Notes: a model not told the origin generated them from the letters alone. A stretch of 64,000 bases of DNA from Nostoc sp. FACHB-110 (GCF_014697425.1 NZ_JACJRU010000009.1:1-64000); one strand, 5' to 3'. Numbered from the stretch's first letter, positions 26,892-35,158 are shown. Made by a program: numbers and translations.

Positions 26892-28067
26892 TCAACGCCT
26901 AGCAACGCGTCCCAACAAAAATAAACCAATACCCAAGAAAATAAAATTAGGCAACCAAGCACCCATAAAAGGAGAAAGAACACCTGCTTGTCCCAACGCA
27001 CCGCTAATAAAGAACAATAAATAATATGTAAAAATAACAATCACGCATACCCCAAAACTTGTACCTCTACCTGTACGTTGGGGGATAGTTCCCATCGCTG
27101 CACCCACCAAACCAAACACTAAACAGACAAACGGTAGAGAGATTTTTTGATGAATTCTCACTTCAAGTTTACGAATTTTTTGGCGATCGCCACCTAACTT
27201 TTCTACTGTTAACTGTTCTAGAGATTCAGAAATATTCATTTCCCCGTAATCGCGGCTTTTTTCTGCCAGACTTAACGGGGTGCGCGGTAATTTTAGTTGT
27301 TGTTGTTCAAACCTTAAAATATTTCGATAAGAGCCATTAGGAGCTACTAAATAAATAGTACCATTATAAAAATCCCAGACACTTTGTGCGCCATTCCACT
27401 TAGCTGACTCAGCTACAACCACTTGATTTAAACCTTGGGTAGAACGGTCAATAATTGTTAGACCTTTCATCTGTTTACCATCAAACTGGTCAGCATAAAA
27501 TAACCGTGCCAGCATTTTACTTTTAGTGCCATCAGCTTCTAAAATATCGCGGTATTCTGGATAAAAAATATTTTGCTGTTTGAGAATTGGCTTTTCAGAT
27601 TTGAGGGCATCTTCTAAAGTCTGGTTTGCTTGATAGTTAGCCGTAGGTGCAATTTGCTCGTTAAAAACAAACGTCATCCCTGTGACTACCAAACTTAACA
27701 TCACTGCTGTTAAAACCATCCGATAAACACTCACCCCACAACCACGCAGAGCAATTAACTCACTCTCACTTGACAGTTTGCTGTAAGTCATTAACGTTGC
27801 CAACAGCGTAGACATCGGGAAAGCTAAAACAATAAAATTGGGCATTTTCAACAAAAAAACTTGAATAGCGATGCCCACAGGTAGCCCAGATTCGACAATT
27901 TTTCTTACTAAATCAAATACAGCATCAATAGTGACACCAATTGAAGAAAATGCCCCGACACCAAATAAAAATGGTGGAATTAACTCACTGAGCAAATAAC
28001 GATCCATGATCGTAAAAGGCAGCAGAGAATTAATACTATAAAAAGACTTCTGCTTTTTTGAAATCAT
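26892..28067 (-). CDS. LptF/LptG family lipopolysaccharide export permease
   Basis: 391 residues of the YjgP/YjgQ family. Three helices lie in the first third (including LIPPFLFGVGAFSSIGVTI and FIVLAFPMSTLLATLMTYSK). The family segment SSESELIALRGCGVSVYRMV is followed by a periplasmic beta domain of about 130 residues and three C-terminal helices. LptF/G permeases work with the LptB ATPase and LptC to pull lipopolysaccharide from the inner membrane. lptB and lptA lie just upstream on the same strand. Only one permease gene is seen here. The product may start at the internal MDRYLLSEL (28007) rather than at 28067. Confidence 0.9.
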   Translation of the reverse strand: MISKKQKSFYSINSLLPFTIMDRYLLSELIPPFLFGVGAFSSIGVTIDAVFDLVRKIVESGLPVGIAIQVFLLKMPNFIVLAFPMSTLLATLMTYSKLSSESELIALRGCGVSVYRMVLTAVMLSLVVTGMTFVFNEQIAPTANYQANQTLEDALKSEKPILKQQNIFYPEYRDILEADGTKSKMLARLFYADQFDGKQMKGLTIIDRSTQGLNQVVVAESAKWNGAQSVWDFYNGTIYLVAPNGSYRNILRFEQQQLKLPRTPLSLAEKSRDYGEMNISESLEQLTVEKLGGDRQKIRKLEVRIHQKISLPFVCLVFGLVGAAMGTIPQRTGRGTSFGVCVIVIFTYYLLFFISGALGQAGVLSPFMGAWLPNFIFLGIGLFLLGRVARR

Positions 28068-28116
28068 AAGTAAGTAACAATCAATATAGGCAATCCAACT
28101 GAAGTATGAAATACTT

Positions 28117-28245
28117 AGGACTTACGCACAAAGATTGTCTGTGGAGACTGGATGTAAGGGTGTCGGGTGTGGGGTTAATGGGTTTTGGATACATACACCC
28201 CTACACCCCTACACCCTTGATTTTTCGTTTTCATACGTAAGTCCT
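28117..28245. repeat. MITE-like element A, copy 2 (inverted)
   Basis: 129 bp with ends AGGACTTACGCA and TACGTAAGTCCT. Read on the opposite strand, it shares the interior ACGAAAAATCAAGGG and GTGTAGGGG tracts and the end segment CTCCACAGA...AATCTTTGTG with the copy at 3249-3390. It is inserted between the LptF/G and lptB genes, inside what would otherwise be a continuous lpt operon. Confidence 0.75.
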
Positions 28246-28298
28246 GATACTTATAACTCCTAAGAAAATACTTTCAACTTTAATTACTGTTTGAATAT

Positions 28299-29027
28299 TT
28301 AAACCTGAAAATTATCTCCTAAGTAATATTGCCGCACAAGCGGATTGCTGTAAAGTTCGTCAGCCGTGCCGGAAGCAAGAATTTGTCCTTCACGCATGAT
28401 GTAGGCGCGGTCAGTGATGGCGAGAGTTTCGCGGACATTATGATCTGTAATTAAGATACCCATACCGCGATCGCGCAAACCAGCAATAATTTGTTGAATT
28501 TCTGCCACAGCAATAGGATCAACACCCGCAAATGGTTCATCCAGTAATAAGAATTTTGGCCCCTCTCGCCCCGAGGCCAAAGCTCTAGCTAGTTCTGTTC
28601 TGCGTCGTTGTCCCCCTGAGAGTTGAATACCTTTAGTCTTAGCGACTTTTTCTAAACCGAACTCGCCCAATAAAGTTTGTAGTCGCCTCGGCCACTCCCA
28701 TCTCGGTACATTAGTTTGTTCAAATACCAAAAAAATATTATCCTGTACGGAAAGCTGACGAAATACACTTGCTTCCTGCGCCAAGTACCCAATACCTAAC
28801 CGGGCACGTTTGTGCATAGGCAATTCCGTAATATCTTGAGTATCTAGCCAAACTTTCCCTTGATTTGGTTTTTCTAAACCTGTGGCAATATAAAAAGTCG
28901 TTGTTTTGCCAGCCCCATTCGGGCCTAATAAACCAACGACTTCGCCCTGAACCACAGAAAGATTGACGCGATTGACAATAACTCGCTTGCCGTATGATTT
29001 GTGAATATTCTCTAAAACAATTTTCAC
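28299..29027 (-). CDS. lptB: Lipopolysaccharide export ABC ATPase
   Basis: 242 residues, a typical single-domain ABC ATPase. Walker A is GLLGPNGAGKTTTFYIATGL (near 33-52). The Q-loop lies in GYLAQEASVFRQLSVQDN, the signature in QLSGGQRRRTELARALA, Walker B in FLLLDEPFAGVDP, and the H-loop in ILITDHNVRETL. The LAQEASVFR segment is characteristic of LptB. It powers LPS transport together with LptF/G. lptA follows upstream within 25 bases on the same strand. Confidence 0.95.
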   Translation of the reverse strand: MKIVLENIHKSYGKRVIVNRVNLSVVQGEVVGLLGPNGAGKTTTFYIATGLEKPNQGKVWLDTQDITELPMHKRARLGIGYLAQEASVFRQLSVQDNIFLVFEQTNVPRWEWPRRLQTLLGEFGLEKVAKTKGIQLSGGQRRRTELARALASGREGPKFLLLDEPFAGVDPIAVAEIQQIIAGLRDRGMGILITDHNVRETLAITDRAYIMREGQILASGTADELYSNPLVRQYYLGDNFQV

Positions 29028-29051
29028 TATCCGCGTTGGTAGTAGTAGATG

Positions 29052-29546
29052 CTAGTTGGAAGGTTTCAAAGCAGGTGTTTTGGGGGCAGATACATTATTT
29101 TGTCTATCTAATTCTGAATCTTCCACCATATAAATAGACTCTACCTGACGGTTGGTCTGGGGTAAAGCTACAAACCGCCCCTCATCTATTAAATAAGTCA
29201 CCTTTTCTGCCCGAATACTATTATTGCCCTGTTGCAAAATATAGACATTTCCTGTAAAGTCTATCCGGCGTTCTTTGCTAAAGTATTGTGCTTGAGCCGC
29301 CGTTGCTTGCAGCTGACGCGCTGGATAAACCATTTGCACATTGCCACGCGCCGTAATGACTTGAGTTTTAGCATCATATTCTTGCACATCAGAGCGAATA
29401 GTCAGAGGGCGATTTCCACTAGCCGCTTGTGCAGTGGCTGTTTGCAGTTGACTAGGAAAAGTCAACGCACCCAAAAGTGTGGCTGGTAGTACCAAGGCTA
29501 AACCAAAGCGGCGCATTTGTGATATTGGCGATTTGCAGGGCATCAT
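29052..29546 (-). CDS. lptA: LptA-like periplasmic LPS transport protein (OstA family)
   Basis: 164 residues. A signal peptide (FGLALVLPATLLGALTFPSQ ... TAQA) is followed by an OstA-type beta-jellyroll: RPLTIRSDVQEYDAKTQVIT, ARGNVQMVYPARQLQATAAQ, then FTGNVYILQQGNN and AEKVTYLID. LptA forms the periplasmic bridge for LPS between the inner and outer membranes. The neighbouring lptB and LptF/G genes support this. The C-terminus ends in a proline-rich tail. Confidence 0.9.
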   Translation of the reverse strand: MMPCKSPISQMRRFGLALVLPATLLGALTFPSQLQTATAQAASGNRPLTIRSDVQEYDAKTQVITARGNVQMVYPARQLQATAAQAQYFSKERRIDFTGNVYILQQGNNSIRAEKVTYLIDEGRFVALPQTNRQVESIYMVEDSELDRQNNVSAPKTPALKPSN

Positions 29547-29719
29547 AACGATTTAAAATTTAATATTCAGCTTTTATACCAATTATCTCAAGTACTTTAT
29601 CCAGAGATAACCTCTACAATCTGGAACAGCTTGGATAACCAATGGCTAAAATACTGACGCTTTGCCGAACGTGGAAGTTTCACAGAAAATTTACATTTAT
29701 TAAAAATCTGTAGCTTGCC

Positions 29720-29806
29720 ACGCCAGTAATTTGGGTGAAGCGGAGGGTAACCCAACAAAATTCTGAAAGTGTTGGGTTTCACTACGTTACACCCAACCTA
29801 CCTTTA
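29720..29806. repeat. Interspersed inverted repeat B, copy 2
   Basis: About 87 bp containing GTAACCCAACA ... TGTTGGGTTTC and ending ACACCCAACCTACC. On the opposite strand it resembles the repeat at 13846-13919. It lies in the 299-bp gap between lptA and the DUF309 gene, in which I see no gene. Confidence 0.6.
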
Positions 29807-29845
29807 ATGCACTACTTTAGTCTAGACAGTCCACTACTAACTTAT

Positions 29846-30241
29846 CTATTCACCATTTGCTAGCAAAATCCTTGGTATAGGCAAGGATGGATTTTCACTC
29901 AAATCACCTACGGGAACTTTATTGACTCCCATTTGTTGGATTACCTTTAACAATGCTCCACTTTGGCTCAACAATGCTTCTACGTCTATACCCGCGTAAA
30001 TATCTGGGTAACGCCGCAAGCGATTACCACCTTCTCCTAGTAAGATTGCTGCACCCCGTAAATTATCATTACCCAGATGATACAAGCCCACAGCTATTTG
30101 TAAAATCCCTTGATAAAAAGTCTTTTCGGGTTCGCTGGCTTCGATCCACAAAGCTTCTAAAGTGTCATGACAGGCGTAAAACTGTCCAGAATTGAACTGT
30201 TCTACACCTTGCCAAAACTCCTGGGGCATTGCCTCGCTCAT
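29846..30241 (-). CDS. DUF309 family protein
   Basis: 131 residues, all-helical. The DUF309 hallmark FNSGQFYACHDTLEALWIEA is at residues 15-34, followed by EKTFYQGILQIAVGLYHL and NLRGAAILLGEGGNRLRRY. The His-Asp-x-x-Glu pattern may bind a ligand or metal; the function is unknown. It overlaps the end of ftrC by four bases (ATGA), so the two are translationally coupled, an arrangement seen in other cyanobacteria as I recall. Confidence 0.9.
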   Translation of the reverse strand: MSEAMPQEFWQGVEQFNSGQFYACHDTLEALWIEASEPEKTFYQGILQIAVGLYHLGNDNLRGAAILLGEGGNRLRRYPDIYAGIDVEALLSQSGALLKVIQQMGVNKVPVGDLSENPSLPIPRILLANGE

Positions 30242-30603
30242 GCCATACTGTCTCTTACTTCTTTGATTGTGTCTAAGGTGATTTCTTGACTTTCACCTGC
30301 AAACTCATTTTCTGGAGTCAGAAACAACATACAATGACACTCTTTGCGCTCTCTCATGGGTACGCAAGGACAATTCCAATATGAGGCCTTAACTTCAGCT
30401 TCTTTATCTTCGTAGTGACGGCAGGGACATAAAGGCGCACCTAATTCATCTTTGTGTTTGGCTAACCCTTCAATTACCACCGCAGTAACCGAAGGTTCAC
30501 TACAGAAGTAAGTTCCAGTGCGCTTGGCGTATTGTTCGGAAAAATGCCGCATTGCTTCTAGGCTTTTATCGCTGGATTTTGCATTAGCTTCTGATGTGAT
30601 CAT
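30238..30603 (-). CDS. ftrC: Ferredoxin-thioredoxin reductase catalytic (beta) subunit
   Basis: 121 residues. Seven cysteines, including the six conserved ones in CPC (59, 61), CPC (78, 80) and CHC (89, 91), bind the [4Fe-4S] cluster and form the redox-active disulfide. The enzyme passes electrons from photosynthetically reduced ferredoxin to thioredoxin in the cytoplasm. ATG 30603 (MITSEANAKS) fits the family start; an upstream start at 30657 adds 18 non-conserved residues. It is the last complete host gene before the tRNA fragment that marks the prophage edge. Confidence 0.95.
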   Translation of the reverse strand: MITSEANAKSSDKSLEAMRHFSEQYAKRTGTYFCSEPSVTAVVIEGLAKHKDELGAPLCPCRHYEDKEAEVKASYWNCPCVPMRERKECHCMLFLTPENEFAGESQEITLDTIKEVRDSMA

Positions 30604-30714
30604 GTGGATCTGCCGCTCATAATTTAAATATTTCTTTGCATTGTACCTCAGCACCAAGCTGCTATTACTAGGGAGATTTCCCCAAACTAGCTAAAACTCT
30701 ACCTGAATAGTAAA

Positions 30715-30762
30715 AGCCAGCAGCTGGATTTGAACCTGCGACCTTCCGATTACAAGTCGGAA
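30715..30762 (-). tRNA. 3' half of a tRNA-Thr(TGT) gene; probable prophage attachment site
   Basis: On the minus strand there is an anticodon arm TCCGA-CTTGTAA-TCGGA (anticodon TGT), a variable loop, a T arm with loop TTCAAAT and an acceptor 3' strand TGCTGGC. The D arm and the 5' half are absent: beyond 30762 the sequence changes to an unrelated AAGGCAGAAGG tract. One T-stem pair is mismatched (A-A). A tRNA 3' fragment next to a prophage is the classical outcome of tyrosine-integrase insertion into a tRNA gene, so this is probably one attachment core, with the complete tRNA expected at the far end. Confidence 0.7.
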
Positions 30763-30846
30763 AGAATTTAAGGCAGAAGGCAGGTGGCAGAAGGCTAAGA
30801 GAATAGTTAAAAATTTAGCGCACTAATTTTGAGCTAGTTTGGTTTA

Positions 30847-30860
30847 TGAAAAGTTTTTCA
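30847..30860. promoter_or_regulatory. Palindrome site 1
   Basis: TGAAAAGTTTTTCA, one mismatch from the 14-bp prophage palindrome. It overlaps the TGA stop of the FtsK-like ATPase gene and lies about 85 bp inside the tRNA-Thr edge. Confidence 0.75.
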
Positions 30861-32651
30861 GGAACTACCTAAAATTTTGTAACCCAACTCTGCATCACCC
30901 TGGATTTTTTCGAGCCTTATCAACTCCATTAATGCACCTCTGATTATCTCGGTCTTGGGTGGCGTGCCGTTCCATTTGCGGGATTTTCTAATTGATTCAA
31001 AGCTTACCGGCTGATTGCCTGCATTGATAATTGCCAAAACAGCGTGAGCCATCTGTGACATTTCTATGGTTGGTACATTATCAAGCACACCCTCAAACGG
31101 ATCTGGTTGTTTGGGCCGCTCAGTTGGGGTAACTGCTGTAGACCCCTCTGGCCTAAAATCGATTCGCTTGTGAGTTAATGGTGGTAATTCAATTGGCAAC
31201 CATTGACCATGCCCAGGTAGTTTGATTGCTCCTTTGCCACTGGCTTTTGCTTCTGCTGTAACCTCATCAATATCTGGGATAAGTTCAATCTCTAACAAAG
31301 ATGAATCCCTTAATCTAGATAACCCTTTGGCTTTAGCTAAAATTTCCATCGTCCGATCATGGGCGACAAACAAGGGAATCATCAACTGTTTACGAGATTC
31401 AGTCATGGCACAGCGAAACCATTTACCAACAAAATCAGGGTCAGGCTTCCATTTTTCATCCTCACAATTATCTGGCATTGGCTCAACAATATTATCAGTC
31501 CAAGTTGTAAACTCCTCAGCAACTACACAGAAATGCTGATTGGTATCCCTTAAATGTTGTGTCCACTGTTCCTCAACCATGCCCGATTTACGATAGGCTT
31601 TATAGCGATCGCGCATCTCTCCCAAATACCACTGCATGAATTGAGAGATTTCTTCATAGCCAGTAATCAACTCAACACCCTGCCACTCTACAGGTGTGCC
31701 GTGAGGGTCAAGAGCAATAATCCGATTCCACCCAGCTTTACGCTTATGCCAGATAATTTCTCTGGTAGTCCATGATTTACCCGCACCCATGCCACCAAAA
31801 ATTAGGGTAGGGTAGCCGATGGTATTTTGCATCCACTTATATTTATCTGCTGCGGCAATTGCTGTTTGGTTTGTGCCTTCTACCTTGTCACCAGGGTTAA
31901 CTATCTGCTCAAGTGTTTGAGTTCCTTGCAAGTAAGGTGTTTGTGATGAGCGCAAAAAGTTAATATATTCCTCTTTCTGTTCATCTGTCATACCTGCTGT
32001 CTTGGCTTCAAATAAAGCGTCTGATGCTTCTAGCTTAATTACTTCAATTTCAGTCTCAGCTAGTATCTCAGCTTTTTGTAGGTCAATAGAGCGATCGCCT
32101 GCAATAAGTTCCAGGTCAGCTTGTAATTCAACTTCCTTAATGGCCAACTCCCTGTAGTTATCCATCAAACTAATCTTGGCTTTAAGTTCAGCTTGGGCTA
32201 TATCGTGTTTATCCTTTATCGCCTCAAACTTCGCTAATTTTTTTTCTGTATGCTGCAAGTGCCGCAGCATCCACCCAGCTACAGCAAAGCTTAAAAATGC
32301 GCCACCTGCCCAGTAAGGTTTGTAAGGGTTACTGGCAATGATTGTGCGATTCATTACTACTGCTTTTGGCCTACCTTCCATGCCCCACTGCTGCCATTGC
32401 CAAGCTGTCATTCGGTAGGGTCGATTGCTGAGGTCTTCGCAGATAAATTCGTGGGTGGGAGATTTTAAGCAGAAGTACACGCGATCGCTGCTTTCTCCTT
32501 TCCATGCCATTGCAGATGCACCAACCCCCAATACCAAGCCCAAACCAATAGCAGCAACTTTCAAATCCATTGCTGCTGCGTCAAAGTTTACTACCAAGTC
32601 TGATTGTTGAGAGTTAGTTAATTCTTGATGCGCTTCGCTGAGGTAATCCAT
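30858..32651 (-). CDS. Membrane-anchored FtsK/HerA-like P-loop ATPase
   Basis: About 597 residues from ATG 32651. The order is: two N-terminal transmembrane helices (VAAIGLGLVLGVGASAMAW and YWAGGAFLSFAVAGWML), a long charged coiled coil (about 110-235), a P-loop ATPase with Walker A FGGMGAGKSWTTRE (near 285) and Walker-B-like HFCVVAEEFTTW, and a C-terminal winged-helix segment (MAHAVLAIINAGNQPVSFES). This layout resembles FtsK-type DNA translocases but with little direct sequence identity to them that I can recall. It is the last gene of a six-gene overlapping leftward operon. It may pump or segregate element DNA, but the role is unproven. Confidence 0.6.
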   Translation of the reverse strand: MDYLSEAHQELTNSQQSDLVVNFDAAAMDLKVAAIGLGLVLGVGASAMAWKGESSDRVYFCLKSPTHEFICEDLSNRPYRMTAWQWQQWGMEGRPKAVVMNRTIIASNPYKPYWAGGAFLSFAVAGWMLRHLQHTEKKLAKFEAIKDKHDIAQAELKAKISLMDNYRELAIKEVELQADLELIAGDRSIDLQKAEILAETEIEVIKLEASDALFEAKTAGMTDEQKEEYINFLRSSQTPYLQGTQTLEQIVNPGDKVEGTNQTAIAAADKYKWMQNTIGYPTLIFGGMGAGKSWTTREIIWHKRKAGWNRIIALDPHGTPVEWQGVELITGYEEISQFMQWYLGEMRDRYKAYRKSGMVEEQWTQHLRDTNQHFCVVAEEFTTWTDNIVEPMPDNCEDEKWKPDPDFVGKWFRCAMTESRKQLMIPLFVAHDRTMEILAKAKGLSRLRDSSLLEIELIPDIDEVTAEAKASGKGAIKLPGHGQWLPIELPPLTHKRIDFRPEGSTAVTPTERPKQPDPFEGVLDNVPTIEMSQMAHAVLAIINAGNQPVSFESIRKSRKWNGTPPKTEIIRGALMELIRLEKIQGDAELGYKILGSS

Positions 32652-33145
32652 ATTGCTACCAAACCTAAGACAACGGCAATCACTACCGGATTGACCCAAA
32701 CTGAAGATTCTTTTTTCACGGGTTCATACATCTGGGTAGTTTCGGCAATTGCATTATTCTTTGACTGACTAGCTTCCCACCATTCCCCTATCGGTTCACT
32801 AACAGCACAAACTAGAGCGAGTGATGCTGATGCCCCAGTCATAAAGTTAGTTACTAATTTATCCCTGCTCTCACCTGCCGCTGTCGCACTCAAGTACAAG
32901 TGAGCTACACCCAAGGCTAGTATGATGCCAGGCGGATGAACCTGCATTAAGTGGAAAGTGAACACTACGGCTGAATTTAAACAAGCTCCAGCCGCAATCT
33001 CGCAAACATTACCAGCACGACGGAACGAACAAGTTTTATTGTTTTCTGGGGGGTCTTTCTGTTCCAGTTCCTGTGGTTCCTGTTGTTGCTGCACCAACCC
33101 AAAAGGATTGGTGTTAGTAGGGTTTTGTTCGTTCCTGGCTAACAC
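32618..33145 (-). CDS. Hypothetical membrane protein
   Basis: 175 residues. A Q/P/E-rich N-terminus (1-40) is followed by about three hydrophobic helices (ACLNSAVVFTFHLMQV, IILALGVAHLYLSATAA, and PVVIAVVLGLVAIWITSA near the C-terminus). Family not recognised. Its end overlaps the start of the ATPase gene by 34 bases, so it is translated with it and may be a membrane partner. Confidence 0.6.
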   Translation of the reverse strand: MLARNEQNPTNTNPFGLVQQQQEPQELEQKDPPENNKTCSFRRAGNVCEIAAGACLNSAVVFTFHLMQVHPPGIILALGVAHLYLSATAAGESRDKLVTNFMTGASASLALVCAVSEPIGEWWEASQSKNNAIAETTQMYEPVKKESSVWVNPVVIAVVLGLVAIWITSAKRIKN

Positions 33146-33157
33146 CGCATTTGTTCC

Positions 33158-33898
33158 TTATCGCTCGCCTAATTTATCCCACAAATTACCCCAGCCTCGA
33201 TTCTTCCCTGTCGGACTAACACTATCAGCCACCGGGAATGACCGCATCTGTACTGGTATAACTTCCTTAGGTGCGCGGTTCATGTCAAATGCTCTATCCC
33301 CGTATCTCGCACGATTGAGCAGAAGTTGACGCTGTTCATGTAACCTGTTTTGGACAGTCTGCCTCTCGGCTTGAACTGTGTGCCGATTTTCGATGCTGCT
33401 GATTTTATTTTGATGGCGGAACAGTTCAGCCTGTAAGTCGTTCCTAAGCTGTACCGCAACCTCATTTAAAGCATTCTTTCTGCGCTCCTCAATCCGCAGC
33501 ATCTCTGCTCTATCACTAGCGTCAAGCAATTCCATGTCAGCGTTAAAGCTGGCATTTAGCTTTCTGATTTTAGCGATCGCGTTGGCTACATGATTGCCAT
33601 ACTGCTTTCTCAATTCAGTCCAGGTGACTTGTCCGTTGTTTAATTTCTCCAATGCCTCAAACGCAGTTTTGGCATTTTCTAAAAACGGGTCTAGTCTTTC
33701 ACTCAATTCAGCCGCATTTTGCGCCATGTTCGCAAATGCTTGCAGGTTATTGATATCGCTGAGGTAGCTAAGAATATCAGCCTCAAACCCACCCCAGGAC
33801 TTAGCTTTCTCATCGATATGAGAACTGTGTCCCATCACTGGGTTGTGTATTGCTATTGCTCCGAAGTCCATAGTTGCTGCTTTCTTTGTTCTGGGCAT
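33158..33898 (-). CDS. Hypothetical coiled-coil protein
   Basis: 246 residues, mostly helical and charged, family not recognised. The central region (50-190) is rich in heptad-like stretches such as AELSERLDPFLENAKTAFEA and DASDRAEMLRIEERRKNALN, suggesting a coiled coil. There are no membrane segments or enzyme motifs. Its start overlaps the preceding 70-residue gene by 89 bases in another frame. It belongs to the same overlapping operon as the FtsK-like ATPase. Confidence 0.55.
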   Translation of the reverse strand: MPRTKKAATMDFGAIAIHNPVMGHSSHIDEKAKSWGGFEADILSYLSDINNLQAFANMAQNAAELSERLDPFLENAKTAFEALEKLNNGQVTWTELRKQYGNHVANAIAKIRKLNASFNADMELLDASDRAEMLRIEERRKNALNEVAVQLRNDLQAELFRHQNKISSIENRHTVQAERQTVQNRLHEQRQLLLNRARYGDRAFDMNRAPKEVIPVQMRSFPVADSVSPTGKNRGWGNLWDKLGER

Positions 33899-34022
33899 TG
33901 GAAGCTATTAAGTATGTGGTGAAAAACAAAGTTGAGAATAGGCAGGCGATCGCCACAAATTTACACGCTCTTTCTACACGGGCGATGCCTTCGGCGAGCT
34001 TCGCTAACGCTGCCACAATCAT
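33810..34022 (-). CDS. Small membrane protein
   Basis: 70 residues with an amphipathic N-terminus (MIVAALAKLAEGIARVERAC) and one transmembrane helix (FVAIACLFSTLFFTTYLIA), then a polar tail. Its ATG shares one base with the stop of the upstream gene (TAATG), a coupling signal that supports a real gene despite the long overlap with the following one. Function unknown. Confidence 0.5.
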   Translation of the reverse strand: MIVAALAKLAEGIARVERACKFVAIACLFSTLFFTTYLIASNAQNKESSNYGLRSNSNTQPSDGTQFSYR

Positions 34023-34360
34023 TACGAAGCTATCGACTCGCTGCTCGATGGCAGCAGTAATTTTGGGTCATTATCCCAAGCTTCAATTTGTTTGATTTCT
34101 TCAGTCAGGTGGCTTGTTGCAGAACTTTTGAACGACATCAAAAGCTTGGGCGCAGTTGTTCCTAAGTCTCCGCGAGAAAGTCGGGACATGACACCTTGGA
34201 CAACTTTAGCCCCAATGTAATCAATCATTTTGTCTTCAAGGTTAGTAATAACAGAATCGAAATCACCTGCTATTTGTTGTCCTGTATTTTGTCCGGCTGC
34301 TTCACTGGCTGTAGTTGGTTGCTTTTTATCTTTGTTGTTGATTGCTTGCTTGTAGCTCAT
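34022..34360 (-). CDS. Hypothetical protein
   Basis: 112 residues from ATG 34360, chosen because a GGAG ribosome-binding site lies seven bases upstream; the longer frame starting at 34405 runs into the upstream gene. The sequence has a polar N-terminus rich in K, Q and T, then IAGDFDSVITNLEDKMIDYI, VQGVMSRLSRGDLG and a C-terminal helix. No family recognised. It overlaps neighbours on both sides in the leftward operon. Confidence 0.5.
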   Translation of the reverse strand: MSYKQAINNKDKKQPTTASEAAGQNTGQQIAGDFDSVITNLEDKMIDYIGAKVVQGVMSRLSRGDLGTTAPKLLMSFKSSATSHLTEEIKQIEAWDNDPKLLLPSSSESIAS

Positions 34361-34658
34361 AGTAATTCTCCATGTGTTTTTTAATTTTTGGAACAGCACC
34401 CTCATACTGAAATCTCTCTACAAGTTGCTGGAACTGGAACAAAGCCTCAAGTGTTCCGCGACTCAGATATTGATTTCCTGGTATGTAATCGAAGTATTTA
34501 GGACGTTCCTGTAATAGACAAGTTAAGTATCTGTAGCAGGTCGTTCTGCTAATGCCCAGTTTTTGCAATACCAAATCCCTTCTCAACCCATCTATCTCGG
34601 TTCCAATTACTTCTGATAGCGATTTTGTCTTGATCTGGCTAAAATCTGCGACGGTCAT
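34326..34658 (-). CDS. HTH-containing regulator-like protein
   Basis: 110 residues. An HTH-like segment, LVLQKLGISRTTCYRYLTCL (about 30-50), suggests DNA binding. The rest (YFDYIPGNQYLSRGTLEALF) resembles phage and plasmid proteins that combine an HTH with a short C-terminal helical part. It is the first gene of the six-gene leftward operon ending in the FtsK-like ATPase, so it may autoregulate that operon. Confidence 0.55.
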   Translation of the reverse strand: MTVADFSQIKTKSLSEVIGTEIDGLRRDLVLQKLGISRTTCYRYLTCLLQERPKYFDYIPGNQYLSRGTLEALFQFQQLVERFQYEGAVPKIKKHMENYYELQASNQQQR

Positions 34659-34711
34659 GAATTACTTATGAATCGTTTCACTTTTGGTTCTGAGTTGTTT
34701 CATGGCTCAAT

Positions 34712-34736
34712 AATAAAAAACCCGCTCAAGGCGGGT
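34712..34736 (-). terminator. Rho-independent terminator
   Basis: Stem ACCCGC / GCGGGT with a five-base loop, followed on the minus strand by TTTTTTATTATT. It lies 32 bases beyond the stop of the 90-residue gene (34768-35040) and separates it from the downstream operon. Confidence 0.85.
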
Positions 34737-34767
34737 AAATAAACTTGTAATTTTTCCAGCAACTTTT

Positions 34768-35040
34768 TTAGGCGGCGATTCTTTGATTAGTGGCGTGGTA
34801 CAAAGCAGCGATCGCCCACTCTGGGCATCCAGAGTAAAACCAGCTGCGAATAGCAGACAGCTGCGGCTCTTTTGCACCAGTACCTTGATAGTATTCTTTG
34901 AGCTTTCGCTGAATTAATCGTGTAGCCGTGCCAACGTACATATTTTCGCCTGGATAATATCGCTGGCTTGGTGGTAATTCTTCTATGAGTTTTTGTGCAA
35001 ATGTGTCGATTTGAGTGAGTTTTCTTGGCATGATAGACAT
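34768..35040 (-). CDS. Hypothetical small protein, divergent control region
   Basis: 90 residues starting MSIMPRKLTQIDTFAQKLIE. A strong GGAGG ribosome-binding site lies five bases before ATG 35040. It has a GTATRLIQRKLKEYY segment and SAIRSWFYSGCPEWAIAALY, with a tryptophan-rich C-terminal half that looks helical. It could be a small DNA-binding protein, but no family was recognised. It ends at a clear terminator and is transcribed divergently from the RHH-like gene across a region with two operator-like palindromes. Confidence 0.55.
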   Translation of the reverse strand: MSIMPRKLTQIDTFAQKLIEELPPSQRYYPGENMYVGTATRLIQRKLKEYYQGTGAKEPQLSAIRSWFYSGCPEWAIAALYHATNQRIAA

Positions 35041-35083
35041 TGCCCTCCATAGGCCGTAACTGTGGATGGGTGGAAAAGTCCTG

Positions 35084-35105
35084 CTGGTGGTGACTCACTA
35101 GCAGG
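35084..35105. promoter_or_regulatory. Operator-like palindrome, site 1
   Basis: GCTGGTGGTGACTCACTAGC contains the core GTGACTCAC with flanking CTGGTG / CTAGCAG partial symmetry. It shares GTGAC and CACTAG with the perfect palindrome at 35159-35177. It lies 45-65 bases upstream of ATG 35040 and is a plausible second binding site for one regulator. Confidence 0.45.
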
Positions 35106-35158
35106 CAATTACAAAAATTAATTTGTTCTCTGCATGGTATTTTACACCAAAAAATTAC

